Assembly (NCBI GenBank): GCA_018389105.1
Contig: JACATO010000991.1
Span: forward strand, 271,501-335,500
Direction: 5' to 3'
From: Nautilus pompilius
Lineage: Eukaryota; Mollusca; Cephalopoda; Nautilida; Nautilidae
Length of the DNA stretch: 64,000 nucleotides
Shown here: one piece after another, positions 48,430-60,949 of the stretch
Layout: each line of letters begins with the position of its first letter
Numbering within the stretch: the stretch's first letter is position 1
Program-made: the position numbers and the translations under genes
Notes under the pieces: generated by a model
What the model was told of the DNA's origin: nothing
Database searches by the model: none
What the model saw: the letters and a program-made list of their open reading frames with translations, nothing else

Positions 48430-51400
48430 CGTTTAGGTGCATAGATTCAGTAAAATTATTACCAGGCACCAACCATGTACTTTTATATCTTTGTTGATGT
48501 ATCCAGGAAAACTCTGCCTATTACGTAATTTTGTATCGCCCCATACAATAGCTTTTAGATGCCACGATAATATAAAGACGTGACTAAACATGACACAACC
48601 TCACAACTGGAATTATGAACCACGTTTCAGAAAAAAAAAACAAAAAAAAACAAACTTTTAAAATTGTTTTTAAAAATTATTATTTGGGGTTAAAATATGC
48701 GAAAATATTACACAGAATAGACAGTCGATCCGATTGAATTTAGTGCAAAATTATTTTTCTTAATGCAATCAATTACAACGTTCCATAGCAACATTAAGAA
48801 TAGGAAACAAATTTTATTACATTTATTTATATTTGAATGGATTACACGAGCGAACCATGATATTTGTATTGATTTTAAACGAATAACTGCTAAACAGTAG
48901 GTTTGTGCCTTTTAAGCCAAATTATCATATTTTCTCTATGAAAATCTTATGTTTTTGTTATCAAGAGGACAAATTATTTTATTTTTCAGTATTGAAAGAC
49001 AATTTTCAAGCTAGACTATTTTATCCAGAAAAAACAAAACAATTATTTATTTTGCATAAAATCAACATTAACAAGCATAAATTTCGTATTTATTCAATTA
49101 ATTTTAAAGGAGAAATTCCGTGTATTATATTAAAGATAAAATTAAGTAAGGCAGGCCTAATATTCAAGGTCCAGCTGTTATTAGTGTTAAAATATGTATT
49201 AATACTTTAATGTCTTGAATTTTAAATAAATCTATTAGAAATTAATAGCAATAACATTGAAAAGGAACAAAACTTCAAGACAATTTTTTTAACGAATTTT
49301 TCAACAATTTTTAATAATTTAATAAAGAAAATAATTATGGTACACAATTTGAAAAAAATTATTCCTTGATTTATGATTTCCAGAGAAATCTGAGGTCATT
49401 AAAAATATACACACGAAATAATTCGAGATATAATATGCTGAATAATAAATGAAAATAAATTTTTATTTTAGGACATAAAGACAACAGCTACCATTGTTTT
49501 TCTTTTACAAAACGCAATATTAGTACACATCCTTCTGCTACATCCATGTCTGGTTTTCACTTGTTTTCGAAAGATTTTCAGGTGTAAAACAGCCTTCGCA
49601 ATCTTTTTGCATTGTTCTACTTGATTTTCGTTTGTATTAATTGTTTTAACATTGGAAATTATAATTGCTTTGCAAATAATCATTATTCATTAAAAATTCT
49701 TGGCTTCTATTTCATGTAATTTCTTTTCTTCAAAACACTATTCGCACTTGGTCTTTAAACAAGACAAAGGTATGTCTTAGGTTTTAGTCAAAGTGATTGA
49801 ATGCCAATGAATGTGCTAACGGAAACCAGGTACATTTTGTTCGGTGATAATTTACCGATCGCAAACCGAAATAGTAATGCACTTCCACCAGCAACAAGAT
49901 GGAGAGATTTGTGGGAGGTACGACTTGTGCTGACAGCAGGATTTTTTACGGGTGAAACTCACAGGCACGCGCAAAGTACTGTGACAGGAAACAGACGGAT
50001 GACAGCGTACCGAATCTCCGGAAATCTCAGTCTAGAGACGTGTTTTTTCTACTCTCAATGGAAAATTGGTGCAATACTACGTTGACGATATCGCTCATTC
50101 CTTTCCTGAAGTGTAGAGATATTCTTGTTGATTTATTTTAAAATTGCCATTGTTTCCGAATTTCTGTTGAAGCGAGAGTTCCAGGTAGTAACTCCTGGAG
50201 GTTCATCCTGTTGTCACTTCATTATTTTTCGTAATTTTGACCATATGTCTATAAATGTGGCTAGTAATGATCGCTCTATACTACTAACCCAGAAGTATTT
50301 GCTAAGCATACAGTAAAGTAATTAAAAGCAAACACACCAAAAGTACGGCAGGACGACATTTTATTTACCGTAGAATTTTCACTGATTAAAAGCTTTTATC
50401 AAGGAGTAACCTCACAAATGTGCAAGTAAAATAGAAACAGGGATAGAAGTTTATACCGCGTATCAACAGAAGGTATTGGAATTGTCATTAAATTTTTAAA
50501 AAGTAAATATTTCGGACCTGTGTTTATTTGGGCGTATTACAGAATTGATATGGGGTTGGTATTATTTCTTAGAGCATATTATAGCAGTCTCTTGAGCAGA
50601 ACTTATGCTAAGGGGGCACCATTTATGATTAATCACTTCTAAAGACTCGTCAACCAAGGATAGTAGTTCCTTCTCAAGATGATAGATAAATTCTGATTTA
50701 CCACTAAAAAGACTCTTATTTCAGTTTATTTTTTTTTTAAATATAGTTTTACAGGAATTTCTCATTCGTCGATTTACTTTAACATTTTCGAAGTCTACTT
50801 TATTATTTCAAACACTACAAAAATATTGATGGTAAAGGTAAAGTATGCTATGCATTGTAATTACTCTGGGTTTGTTGCTATTGACGCTTGTTTTGATAGC
50901 TGAACTTTTTATATCCAGATTTAGCCATCAACTTTTTTGATTGAAATAAAAAAATTAGTCTTCATAGCAAAACCGGATAAATGTAACACACAGAGAGAAA
51001 TAATCTATTCTTTTAGCTTTATTGGTGGCACAAAGCGTTCTGTGATTTGAACTTCAATGTATTAATATATTCCATAACGACCTTTACTAGCGCAGATTAC
51101 CTGGCTCTTCAACATGGCTACTCAAACCCATTTCAAATTAAGTGGATTTTTGGCGAACTTTACGGGCATTACTGCCGTAAAAATGGGTTGGTTCTCACGT
51201 CGGATGTAGTAGACGCCCTGATTAGGCCACACAATTATAGCGATTGTTGGTATTCGTCGGAAAAGATTTTTTTTAGTCTAAGACTCTTGTCAAACCAATT
51301 TAATGTTAGCCATAGATGCTAAGATGCAACATAAACCCACCCCACCAAGATCCATCCATGCGCCACCTTGGCTGAATGTCAGGCTTAAATAAGTTTCGAC

Positions 51401-52960
51401 ATCCGAGGCAAATCTGTTACTGACGAATGTTGGTAAGTCGTCAACCAACGAACTACACCGGTGAACGTGCGAGACTTTCGTCGAGCAGCTAAACTGTCCC
51501 AAAATACCAAATCAAATCCGGTAAGATTTTCACTCAAAACATCTCAAGTCTACCTATTCTTTCATCAGATCTCAGTGGCCAACCGGATGCAGTCAGATTT
51601 CTCAAAATGCAAGAGTAATTTTTTAAATGTCAATACTACGTAATGCGCCGGTATTTGGCAGGACGACCGAGGGAAAATCTTCAAGGTCGATACCACCTCT
51701 TGTACTAGGAGACCAATATAATGTCCGTCGTCGTGTCGATGCTACTTAATCAAGAATTTTCAACCCTATATAAACTAAATGTGCAGTTTCTTAAAGAATA
51801 TGCTGTTGGCCATTTTTATTTCACGTGGGTAGTAAGCAAGTTATCTAAGTACGGTAGGAGGCGCTCTTCAGCGGTGGTCAGAGCATATGGCGCTCGCGAG
51901 TTACCTACAGAACCTTTGTCACCTGCTCCTCAAAAACTCTGCTATGATTTTCCATTTCTAGATAAAGGAGAAAATCGGATGCCAAGAAAACGTTCACGAG
52001 ACCGGCGGGCAAAGAAAATCGACAAGAAACCATGACAGGAAGGTATGCCAAAGCGAGTCGGTCCTCGCATTTCAGAAGGATAACCAGCAGACCACCCGGT
52101 CACATGACCTTGAGAAATTGTTGCGTAAGCTCGTTCCGTGTTATGCCTCGCCATTTATACGTTTGTTTATTATTTTTCTATTACTTACAAGTATTTCGCT
52201 CAAACCCTTCAGTTTTCTGCCTTGAACGACACCGAACGACGCTCATAGCATCCAGGGGCTAAAATTATTTACGTTTAATGTCTAAATGAAGAAAAACCGT
52301 GTTATGCAGAAAGCCGATCTACTTCTAAACTCCAGTTTTACTAGCATCATTTGCATGTTTGCTGATCAATAACCTCAGGGTTACCGTAAGACTACCGAAT
52401 AGTTTCAACTCGCATTCGCGAAACCATATATATGTGGAGGCGACTACAGGTTTGCGTTACAGAAAATTGTATCCTTGAAGTTACATATAAACCAGGATTC
52501 AAATCGAAAGAACGTATAGAAAATATTTAGGAGAAGAAAGTAGTCAACTATTGTATTACTGCACATATGTCTTTCATGGTGAATAGCTAAATAACCAAAT
52601 ATATAAAGCATATGCTAAAAAACGTGAAACCGGTAATTTCTGAACTATTCAGTAAATCTGCATGATTCCTAATTTCACTCTATTAAAATATTACAATGTA
52701 TTTACATGATACATTTCCAAAGAACAGAGAGATGGGCTGGCATTTCACAAGCATTTCAATATTCACTATAGACTAGTGAATGTGCGAAACAATTTAGTGT
52801 GAACAGTATGTTTAAAATACATTAGACTGATACTTTGATGGGTCGTGATTTTACATAGATCCTGAGACTTGCTGCTTCTTTAACTACAGCACATCTAGCA
52901 TAAGACTGATGTAGTACCAGCTTCGTCAACGACAGTCATCACAAGTGAAGAGCTTAAAAG
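48430..52960. other. AT-rich non-coding stretch
   Basis: A 101-codon frame at 48905-49210 is Lys/Ile/Phe-rich and looks like AT-rich chance. Positions 49800-50090 and 51640-52160 are GC-richer with frames up to 104 codons, some antisense to each other; none is recognised. Confidence 0.4.
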
Positions 52961-52965
52961 TTTTA

Positions 52966-53001
52966 TTAGGTTGTTACAAACGTATTGTCGGTTTTTTACC
53001 G
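52966..53001 (+). repeat. mariner terminal inverted repeat (one end)
   Basis: TTAGGTTGTTACAAACGTAT, then TGTCGGTTTTTTACCG. The TTAGGT start and the GTCGGTTTTT block are typical of mariner ends. Confidence 0.75.
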
Positions 53002-53041
53002 CAAAAATAAAACTCCTTATCGATGATGAACGTGAAGTTTA

Positions 53042-53988
53042 CTAATCAAAGGAAGTTCCATTACAATCAATACACTTCTGACAACGAGTTACAAGCGCAT
53101 TTGTAGAATTTTGAAAAAATTTGGATTTCTGCTGTCGATAAACTGTTGGAAGGCAGTTTCATTTGCTGCTTTGTTGGAGAAAGATTTCATAGGAGGAAGC
53201 TGTCGAGGTGTTTGTAAAGGTTGTGGTGGTCTGTGGAAGAAAGGTCTGGTGAATAGGCCGGGTGAGGGCAAACTTCGTACTCCAATGTATTCAGTTTCTG
53301 GTCAGTCAACGTGAGGACGATCATTGTCGTGAAGCGGGATTGGGCCTCTTGGATTCATCAATGGCGACCGGCTATCGGTGGGAGAGTTTCTGATGAACGA
53401 CGTTTAATTCACGACAGTGACTTTCAGCTGTGATGGTTTCGCCAGGTTTTGCAGTCCTCCAGACAGTGACCATGATCTTGTTTGGGTCGAGGCTTGGTTT
53501 TAGAATGAGGTTAGGCGCCTTGTCTCTGTCGAGCCACTGTGCTGAATCGCTGACGATTGTCGTAAAGGATCCATCTTCCATCACTCGTACTGATCCGGTC
53601 AAGAAATGGGTCGTTTTTTTTTTTCTTATGACAACGAAGAGCAGATCGCCAATCGTCGATTTTGTTGCTGTTCATTCAACTCGTGAGGTGCCCACTTAGC
53701 TCTCCAGCAATTTCTCGCACTGTTTTTTCTTGGATCGGCTTCAACTGCGGCTTTCAGACGGTCGTCATCACAGCTGGAAGGACGTCCGATACGTTCCGTT
53801 ACCTTCGAGGCTCACACCTCCTGACCTGGACTTTGCTAGCGATCGTTCTCGTGTACACTCATTCACTGCGTCCTCGCCCCACACCTGCTTAATGTTACGA
53901 GTTACCTCGCTCGCTTTGTGGCCGTTTGAACTCGTGAAGCAAAACGTCACGAAAACGTTTCTATCATCCACGCTTCACTTACATCCAT
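53042..53988 (-). pseudogene. mariner transposase pseudogene
   Basis: Cut-and-paste transposase of the mariner family, inactivated. The ATG at 53988 opens MDVSEAWM and hits a stop within 14 codons. A neighbouring frame continues with NGHKASEVTRNIKQVWGED, the first helix-turn-helix region (usual form N-x-S-E-A-A-R-N-I-x-x-V-W-G-E). DPFLDRISTSDGRW carries the first catalytic aspartate (codon at 53580-53582) in place of the usual CDEKW. A one-base insertion then precedes SAQWLDRDKAP. About ten residues are missing before PGETITAE. PLHDNDRPHV holds the second aspartate (53326-53328), and YSPDLSSTDHH in a third frame the third (53229-53231). The distance is slightly short of the D34D spacing that defines mariner. 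The end reads VTRCQKCIDCNG and stops at 53042. All three catalytic aspartates survive, but the frame is broken at least three times. Confidence 0.93.
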
Positions 53989-54030
53989 GAAACAAATATT
54001 TTTATTGAAATTTTTAAGAAGGTGGGTTTT

Positions 54031-54525
54031 TTCATAATGTATGCCAAAGCACAAGCTACAAAACGATATATAATTTATCTATGTACACCTCCACAAACAT
54101 GCAATAGATGAACCCGAAATTAACACAATATAAGAACCGACAAAACCATTGTAACGACCTAATATTTATGAACATTACCAGATTTAAACTGTAGGAGAGT
54201 TTTAAGCCCCTATTCAAAAGAAACTGGAAGGATATCAATGACTTTTTAATAGGCCTAATAAAGGATACCTGCGCGACCGGATTTTCCTTTAAATCATCAT
54301 CGCTAAATGTGTCCATCAGAACCTTTCGGATAATCTAGCAATGAAAGCTTTTGCAGGAAACTATTTCCAGAAAGCAAAGCTGGGATCTCAGAAAGCTCAT
54401 AACAGATTCAGGTGAAGGATGGATGGATATCTGCTGGCTATAGTTACGGAAGCCATTATTAAACAAAATTCAAAAATTTTTACTCGAATTCATTTTCAGT
54501 AGGAAGAATAGGAAACTTCGTCTAC
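54031..54525. other. AT-rich non-coding stretch
   Basis: An 86-codon minus-strand frame at 54056-54316 of no known family. The missing end of the mariner would be expected in the first 100 bases. Confidence 0.5.
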
Positions 54526-54529
54526 AGTA

Positions 54530-55080
54530 GCTTCTGGGGCACCATCACGTCGGAACCAACTAATGAAAGCAGATTGTGTTCCAAGATTCACCTTTATTCT
54601 GTTTTTAGAAAATGAGTGAATGGTGGGAGGATGGTAGTGATCTCAGGTAACCTTGAATCTCAATCTCCATTTCATCATTACTCCAAACAGGGGGAGGTGC
54701 TTAGCTTGGATGGTTGTAGTCTTTTCAACCTATCGCAAGGCCGGATTATCTCCGTGGATATCCAGAAATTCTAGCAGTCCAAGTCCATTCTGCACGATAG
54801 GGTTGAAATGTTTTAGGACGCCCATGCCACCATCTATCAGGCTTGTATTTTACAGCACTATTTTTAAAAAAAATAAATGTGACTCAACATATCTTTCATG
54901 GCCAGCGCAATCACCTGATCGAATTACATCCGGACACCTGTGAGTTTTCATGGAACGAAACATGAGACCTTATTCACAGCCATCTTCCTCGGATCGACTA
55001 CTCATGGACGAATGGGTAAGAATACCATAGGGTGGTCTTGTATAATATTTCCTGCAATGCATTCATTCGGGTAAAAGCTT
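54530..55080 (+). mobile_element. Tc1-like transposon relic, catalytic part
   Basis: STYLSWPAQSPDRI at about 54875-54917 matches the Tc1 block LxWPAQSPDLNPIE that ends with the third acidic residue; the sequence then changes to TSGHL and a stop. Upstream, AWMVVVFST in the same frame may correspond to the V-M-V-W-G-x-x region. No helix-turn-helix or terminal repeats were found. Confidence 0.55.
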
Positions 55081-55899
55081 GTTCACCTAATATTTAGGCT
55101 AATCTCTGATATTTCGGCGGATTAGTGTGCGTAAGTACTTAGGAAATTATTATTAAGATTTTACAGAAATGAAATTATAAAACAACTTTTGGCAAGCCTA
55201 CGACTTTTGGAAGGCTGCTCCATTGCATTACTATAAGGCCTGACAGCCAATTACTTTCGAAGGGAGCCAATACAGGTCTCATTCCGCCAGCAATTCCTGG
55301 TGTATAATCATCAATGGGAACGTAATTTCAGAATATGGTTTCTGTATAATCTGATTTCCTCACCCTTTTGCAACCACTTCGGTTTTCTCTTAAACTCTGT
55401 GGATATTGTCTTGTACAATTTTATTTGTATAAAACGGAACTGGTAATCCGTTAAAAATAAAGGTCACATTTGCAGACCTTTGAATAAAGCAGAACTCCGA
55501 TAGATATCTGCTTTCTGTAACCAGGTGAACACTCAGCTCGACAACTAAGAAAGATTTTAAAGTCTCAACGAGAAATTCTGTACCGCATACCTGCAATTTC
55601 AAAAAAATCCAAAATACGGTAATCTAAAGAGGAAAAGGTGACTTACTTTCTATATGAATTTCGTTCTCAGTTTAAACTGTTTTAGAGATTTTTTTTGTAA
55701 TAAAGAAGCGTTTTAATACCAAGGCATTCTGTAATAAATCTTTCTCAGTGCAACTACTACGCTTACGATTTTCTGTCTATTTTTGTTTTATTTTCTTTTT
55801 TGGCAAAATGTCATACGAGGAAAAAAGAAATAATGACAATTTATTTCCGCAAGAACATAAATTCCCAGTCCGATCTGGTGTTCTCTTCTTCCATACAAA
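55081..55899. other. Non-coding stretch, nothing recognised
   Basis: A 70-codon minus-strand frame (55390-55602) with no known features. Confidence 0.5.
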
Positions 55900-56510
55900 A
55901 CAAATCAATTAGGACCGCGAATGGAAGTCATTCAGACACCGCCACTTCCATCCAATCGCCTCAAACAACTCTTCTTTCCCCTTTGTTTGATCGCCAAAAA
56001 GATTTCCATGACGTCTGCTCTCACCATGCGCTCTCTTCTAATCTCTCTCTCCTTCTCCTTCTCCCCTCCCCCTCTTCTCAGTTTCCCCTTCTTTTATATT
56101 TGGTGCAGCGGTAATACGGCTAAAACTTTAGCAATGGCTTTCCAGCATTTTTCTGTTGCGCATTCGCGCCACCATAGATTAAGCTTCGGACTCCTCCCTC
56201 GAGGCCCCACATTCGATTTCCCTTTGTGCTCATTTCCAGCAGTTCTACAGAACGAGACCGAACGAGACTTCCAGCCGAATCGCTTCTCACAAACACGGCA
56301 CTGTTTCTGTGTGGTGTCGTTCTGGACTTCAACGGCTGCCGAGCCCGAGCCCAGACAGTCGCTGTATTGATCTCTGCAGGGGTCGTCTGCTGCCTGTCTC
56401 CGTCTCGCTCGCCGTGAGCAGCCAACGGCCATTTCCACAGGAATTTCAATTCACTAAACCGAAATTTTCTTTTTAGTCCCTCAGCCTTTCTTATTTTTTT
56501 TGACATTTAT
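55900..56510. other. GC-richer patch with overlapping long frames
   Basis: Frames of 149 codons (plus, 55921-56370) and of 114 and 128 codons (minus, 56094-56438 and 56120-56506) overlap, showing stop-poor composition. None resembles a known family. A strong polypyrimidine tract ends CTCTTCTCAG near 56080, with a second AG at about 56107, so a plus-strand splice acceptor is possible. The minus frame begins with a basic N-terminus (MSKKIRKAEGLKRK). It could be an exon or a CpG-type regulatory island. Confidence 0.25.
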
Positions 56511-56639
56511 TCCGACAGTCAACCATTTAATTACGGAAGAAATTGAATATACTTAATGTACTTTTACTACCCTGATACTAACCCTAAACGCTACCCAGCA
56601 GTAAAACGGTCTACACTACTACTGAATTACCCATAAGTC

Positions 56640-57010
56640 TGTCGCTCAGACTTCTCAAGAATGGAGCGAGCCTCGCTTTAAAGCTCATCCCATAATTAGC
56701 AGCATCGCTATGTTTAGAGAAGCCTGAAGAGTAAACAGATTAAATTGGGAGCATTGTTAATCAGCTCTCTTTGAATGACAACCTCGTTCACGATGCAACG
56801 CTACAAATCTTATTGTTCCTTAACACATTGGCATATTTTGGTCTCCCGAGTCCTCCTTTGTGGACACGTCGCCATATTTGCTCATGTCTGATGAATTATT
56901 TCATTAATGAATCTGCAACTGTGGCTCCTGTTGTATATTAATTAGATGTTGTGTTTTACATTCTGATAGCTGAATTCTATCCATTTGTTTTGCTAAAGTT
57001 TAACTGTTGT
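56640..57010. promoter_or_regulatory. Enhancer-like patch (candidate)
   Basis: A cluster of developmental-factor motifs in otherwise plain DNA: Fox-type GTAAACA near 56731, Sox-type CATTGTT at 56752-56758, TCF-type CTTTGAA near 56768, homeodomain-type CATTAATGA near 56902, Runx-type ACTGTGGCT near 56919, and TATTAATTAG near 56936. No open frame. Inference from motif density only. Confidence 0.35.
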
Positions 57011-60000
57011 TCTAACCAACTCGCTGTTTTTCGGAATATGTAATGTAACTACGCGTTCCTGTCTTATGTATGCTTATCCATTCTTCTTTTAAAATTTTTG
57101 CCGCCATTAGCAATTTCCAACCGCCTCACCACTTAGAACATGCAAGGAAGATTACTTGTGCAAAAACTGAAACCTTTAGCGTATAGAGTTAAAGAAAGAA
57201 AACAACCTACAGAGATTTTCGCACAAACATACGTACGATTAAAAGCACTTTTCTACCAGAACCGAAAGATAACGCATTGTTTTCTGCTTTTACGCCCAGG
57301 GTTGTATTCTCAAGTTTTGAAAAACAGATTTTATTGTGGAAGAAATCTTAAAAGGTGACGAATTAAGGAAAACGAAAATTGTTCGCTTTATAAGATGAAG
57401 ATCCTTAAAAAAAATAACACCAAATGCTTGCAGTTCCAAACGTACAATCTTCGGGACCAATTTATATATTTGTATCTTTCTTGGAAAAAATTTTCCACTT
57501 AGTAAAATTGCAAACAGCCAATTTGTAGCGATAACCATTTAACTTTACGACAGTTGAAATATTTCTTTTAATCTTACAGTGAATACAGCTTAAATAAGTT
57601 CAGAAAATTACTGTGCTTGCTTTCAATTAAATCTACGCTATTTTGCATGTGAAAATTAATTAAAATTTTTCGAATGAATCATTCACGTTTTTTTTTTCAA
57701 TAAATGGCATAAATCCACCTTTTACTGGTCTTAGTGCATCGTATAGATTTTGAATTTATGAATAGAAAAAAAATACTAACCTTGCCTCTCCATTTTGTGT
57801 ATAATTATAAGTTGTAGATAATCTATTATCTACTACTTAGCTATATCATACAAGATATATATGAGAAATTACAATCATAGCATTTAGGCATGTTATGCTG
57901 CGTTGGTTATAATAATACTGGGTAGACGTGACATTTGGAGGAAATATAACTTGAACATTACTGACCATGCAAGAGAACATAGTTCATGGCTTTGTGTCGG
58001 CGATTCCGCTGATGTCCTAGGCTTGATGCCGCATTAAAACACACACAGGTGGGGGGTGTGTCTCCGCGTAGGCTTTTCCATGGCGATGCCTGTATTTTTG
58101 TGACGAACAGAGAGACGACGCTTCTGGTGGACTGTTATGTACCAAGCCAGACTTCAAACCACCCCTGCTCTGCACTCGCTTGTTGTTCCGGTCTCGGTGG
58201 TGCCCTGACTCTTTGATAGAGCTCCCAACCATTTATTTTCACAGGTCAGCGGTGCTTCCACTTCGTAAATGACGAAACTATCACAGCTATTTTTGGCGAG
58301 CTGGACAAACACGTGGCTGGACCAAAAAGGAAGTATCCCCGCGAGGCCCTGTCGATCGTCGTGTTTAGTCGGGTTCCTCTAAACGCTCTTTGGAAAATGA
58401 GATAGCAAATACATACAGTAATTTCTTCAGCCGTCATATTTGTATTTCTTGCAGTCAGTATTACATTTTAAGTGTTTGTGTCTCCCATGCTCGAAACCTC
58501 CAAACTGTTTTGAAAACCTATCCGTTTATTTTGCGAAACTATTGTAACAGAATCACTTGACATGTGCTCGTTCAACTGCTGTCCTCTGTGTACTGGCACC
58601 GTGCAGACGTAACCTATCGATCTGTTTGCTGGAGAACGCATGAGGTGAACCCGCATCAATCGCGAATCATCTAACATCATAATTCTTGCCTGGATGGACA
58701 GAGGAGTCTGAAATTTCAACAAGATTGAGTAAAGAAAGATCGAAAAATAATCTGTCTGCTACAGCAACCGGTCTGATGAAACACCTACGGGTTTGGCTAA
58801 TTAATTATTTTTTTTCACGACTTAAACGGAAACGCTCCGAGTAACCTGCAATGGAAAGGATGATAAATTCTGTCCCCGAAATTTATCGCAAATTTAGCTT
58901 ACGTTTTGAGAAATCGAAACAAAGAGAGCGAAACACAGCGGACAATTGACCGCGGTATACTGAAAAACAATAGCGGTAGAGATGTTTCGGAAGTTAAACT
59001 GCGGATGAATCTAAAATTCTCTAACAACCTTCGCAATTCTGAAGAATGTTTTATCTTCTTCAATACATCTCCGATTTCCAGCCAGTTCTCTGCCAATGTT
59101 TTCTCTCTTTTTTGCTGATACCTGCCCTGATTTCGAAAATACCTGACAGGGCGAGTTACCTGGCCACGGTTGGCACTATCGAGAGGTAGTCAGGGTGCAA
59201 ACCGATCAAAACCTTCTCGCGGAATCTCTCCCTCCCACTCCAGCCACAAGTATCCAGGAACGAATCTTCCAGAAATGTTTATTTTAGGATGTGGAAGAAA
59301 TAATAACGTTTAGTCTTTTAAATGTTATTATTCTTTGTGATATCCACAAATATTAAGAATATCAGAAAACTGGTTGTATAGGGTGCGGGGTGTGAACCTT
59401 ATCAACGGTCTAAAGTTATTCAGAATTTTAGCTTAAATTAAAATTTCATTTTGGCCTGCACTGTTAACTTCAAAAAAGGATTACAATTGCGCATATTCAT
59501 TTTTGTATCAAATTTAAATAAAAGAAAAAAATTAATAACGTATCAACAGTTTGATTAATAACAGCGGAAAGGGGAAATTTCCATAAAAGAGAAAACTTCT
59601 TTCCGTATAAAAACAAGCGATAAAACTGTTCTGTGGAAACGCGAGAGCAAAATCGATACAGCTTTTATTGGTAAGATTAATATTTGATTTTCGCTCAGTA
59701 AATGTGATTCATAAATTTAACAAAAGCAAAAAATTGATGTTTTCTTCTATTTCTTTTCCTTAAAAGTACAACAAACGAGATAAAATTATCAAAGGCGAGA
59801 GTTTGGCTATATGCTTCTCATTTCTGCTTTAAAAATTTCCTGTTTTTGTACTTAATTTTTTATTCTTCCTTTGTGAAATCAGTCACGGAGAATGATATTA
59901 AAAAGAGAATAAGAATAGTGTTACACTGGTTTGATATTTTATTTGCATTCTGCTTTTTTGAATGTTTTTCTTTTAACTTTGGAAGTGAAAATGCGGTAAA

Positions 60001-60115
60001 CAGAGTTTGCGATAGGAAGCTGAAAAATAAGGTTTTTAAATTCTTTTAAATGTTGGTTGTTTTATGCCGCTAACATATTCTAGTAGTACGTAGTAAAATC
60101 CTTTAATTAACTTTA
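57011..60115. other. AT-rich non-coding stretch
   Basis: Frames up to 84 codons at 57140-58722 and 58899-59118 resemble nothing. Positions 58000-58240 and 59130-59270 are GC-richer without recognisable content. Confidence 0.45.
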
Positions 60116-60119
60116 TTCT

Positions 60120-60270
60120 TTTTCACTGGCTGACCAAGCTGGTTCCTCCCACATTAAAAATGAAGAGTTCTGATAGGTTTTTTTTTGGATACATGTGGTG
60201 GTGGTTCTGCGAATGACTCTTGACGAACTCCAAACCTTACCTATGTAACTATTTGCTTAGTCACCAAGGT
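60120..60270 (+). repeat. SINE-like 3' fragment
   Basis: GGTTCCTCCCACATTAAAAAT, AGTTCTGATAGGTTTT and GACTCTTGACGAACTCC occur in the same order as in the copies at 14.65 and 18.26 kb. No tRNA-like head is visible. Confidence 0.45.
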
Positions 60271-60783
60271 TAATAACCTGCACTTTCCTCCTGTCTCACT
60301 GCTGTGTAAAATATTCTTTGACCTCGATAGTCAGATCAAGGTTCGCCAAGAAGAATTTGTCTTCGGAAGAAACTTACCTGTGTATAAATCACATTATTAA
60401 TGTTGTAACTTATAGGAATATCAAAAAAATTGGCAATAAGCAGATGGTAATAATAAATTGATTTATGGAGCGTTTAAAACAATGTCTCCACAACCAGCTC
60501 CTAAGACATACCAGGCTTGTAATAATGATGATATTTGTGTGGGGGTAATGGCGGAATTTAAAGAAACGTTAAAGAATATCTCAATATTTATATTGAACTC
60601 AATTTTCTGAGCACTTTTAAACATTAACTTGCAATAAATTCTAATAAAATTTAGATGTTTTATTGGCTTTTATCGTTAATTAAATAACTATGTAAAGACG
60701 AAAAATCTGTTTTCATCCACTTTCCATGTGTTTCTTTTTGTGCTTCATTTTGTCTACTATTTTGTAATATTATACTGCTGGAA

Positions 60784-60790
60784 GAGAGAG

Positions 60791-60849
<59 letters not shown>

Positions 60850-60897
60850 GATCAGAGAGAGAGAGAGAGAATGAGAGAGAGAGAGAGAGAGAGAGAG
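60784..60897. repeat. (GA)n microsatellite
   Basis: GA array interrupted by GATGATAGATCAGA, with a short satellite copy near 60932-60945. Confidence 0.97.
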
Positions 60898-60949
60898 TCA
60901 CATCGTTAGTGTCCAATTTGCTATCAGCCAATGAGAGAGAGAGACTAAT

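Larger units (their letters stand above)
52964..54030 (-). mobile_element. mariner transposon relic
   Basis: A mariner-family DNA transposon lying on the minus strand. Its 3' terminal repeat begins TTAGGTTGTTACAAACGTAT at 52966, directly after a TA at 52964-52965, the target dinucleotide of this family, and is followed by GTCGGTTTTTTACCG. The transposase remnant fills 53042-53988. The opposite terminal repeat should lie near 54010-54100 but no clear complement was found, so that end is approximate; it is deleted or too diverged. Confidence 0.9.

Noticed and set aside
48905..49210. 101-codon plus-strand frame
   Set aside because: Lys/Ile/Phe-dominated composition expected from AT-rich DNA; no domain.
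54000..54100. Second mariner terminal repeat
   Set aside because: I searched for the complement of the 52966 repeat; only a loose GCATACATTATGAAAAAACCC stretch is present, not a convincing match.
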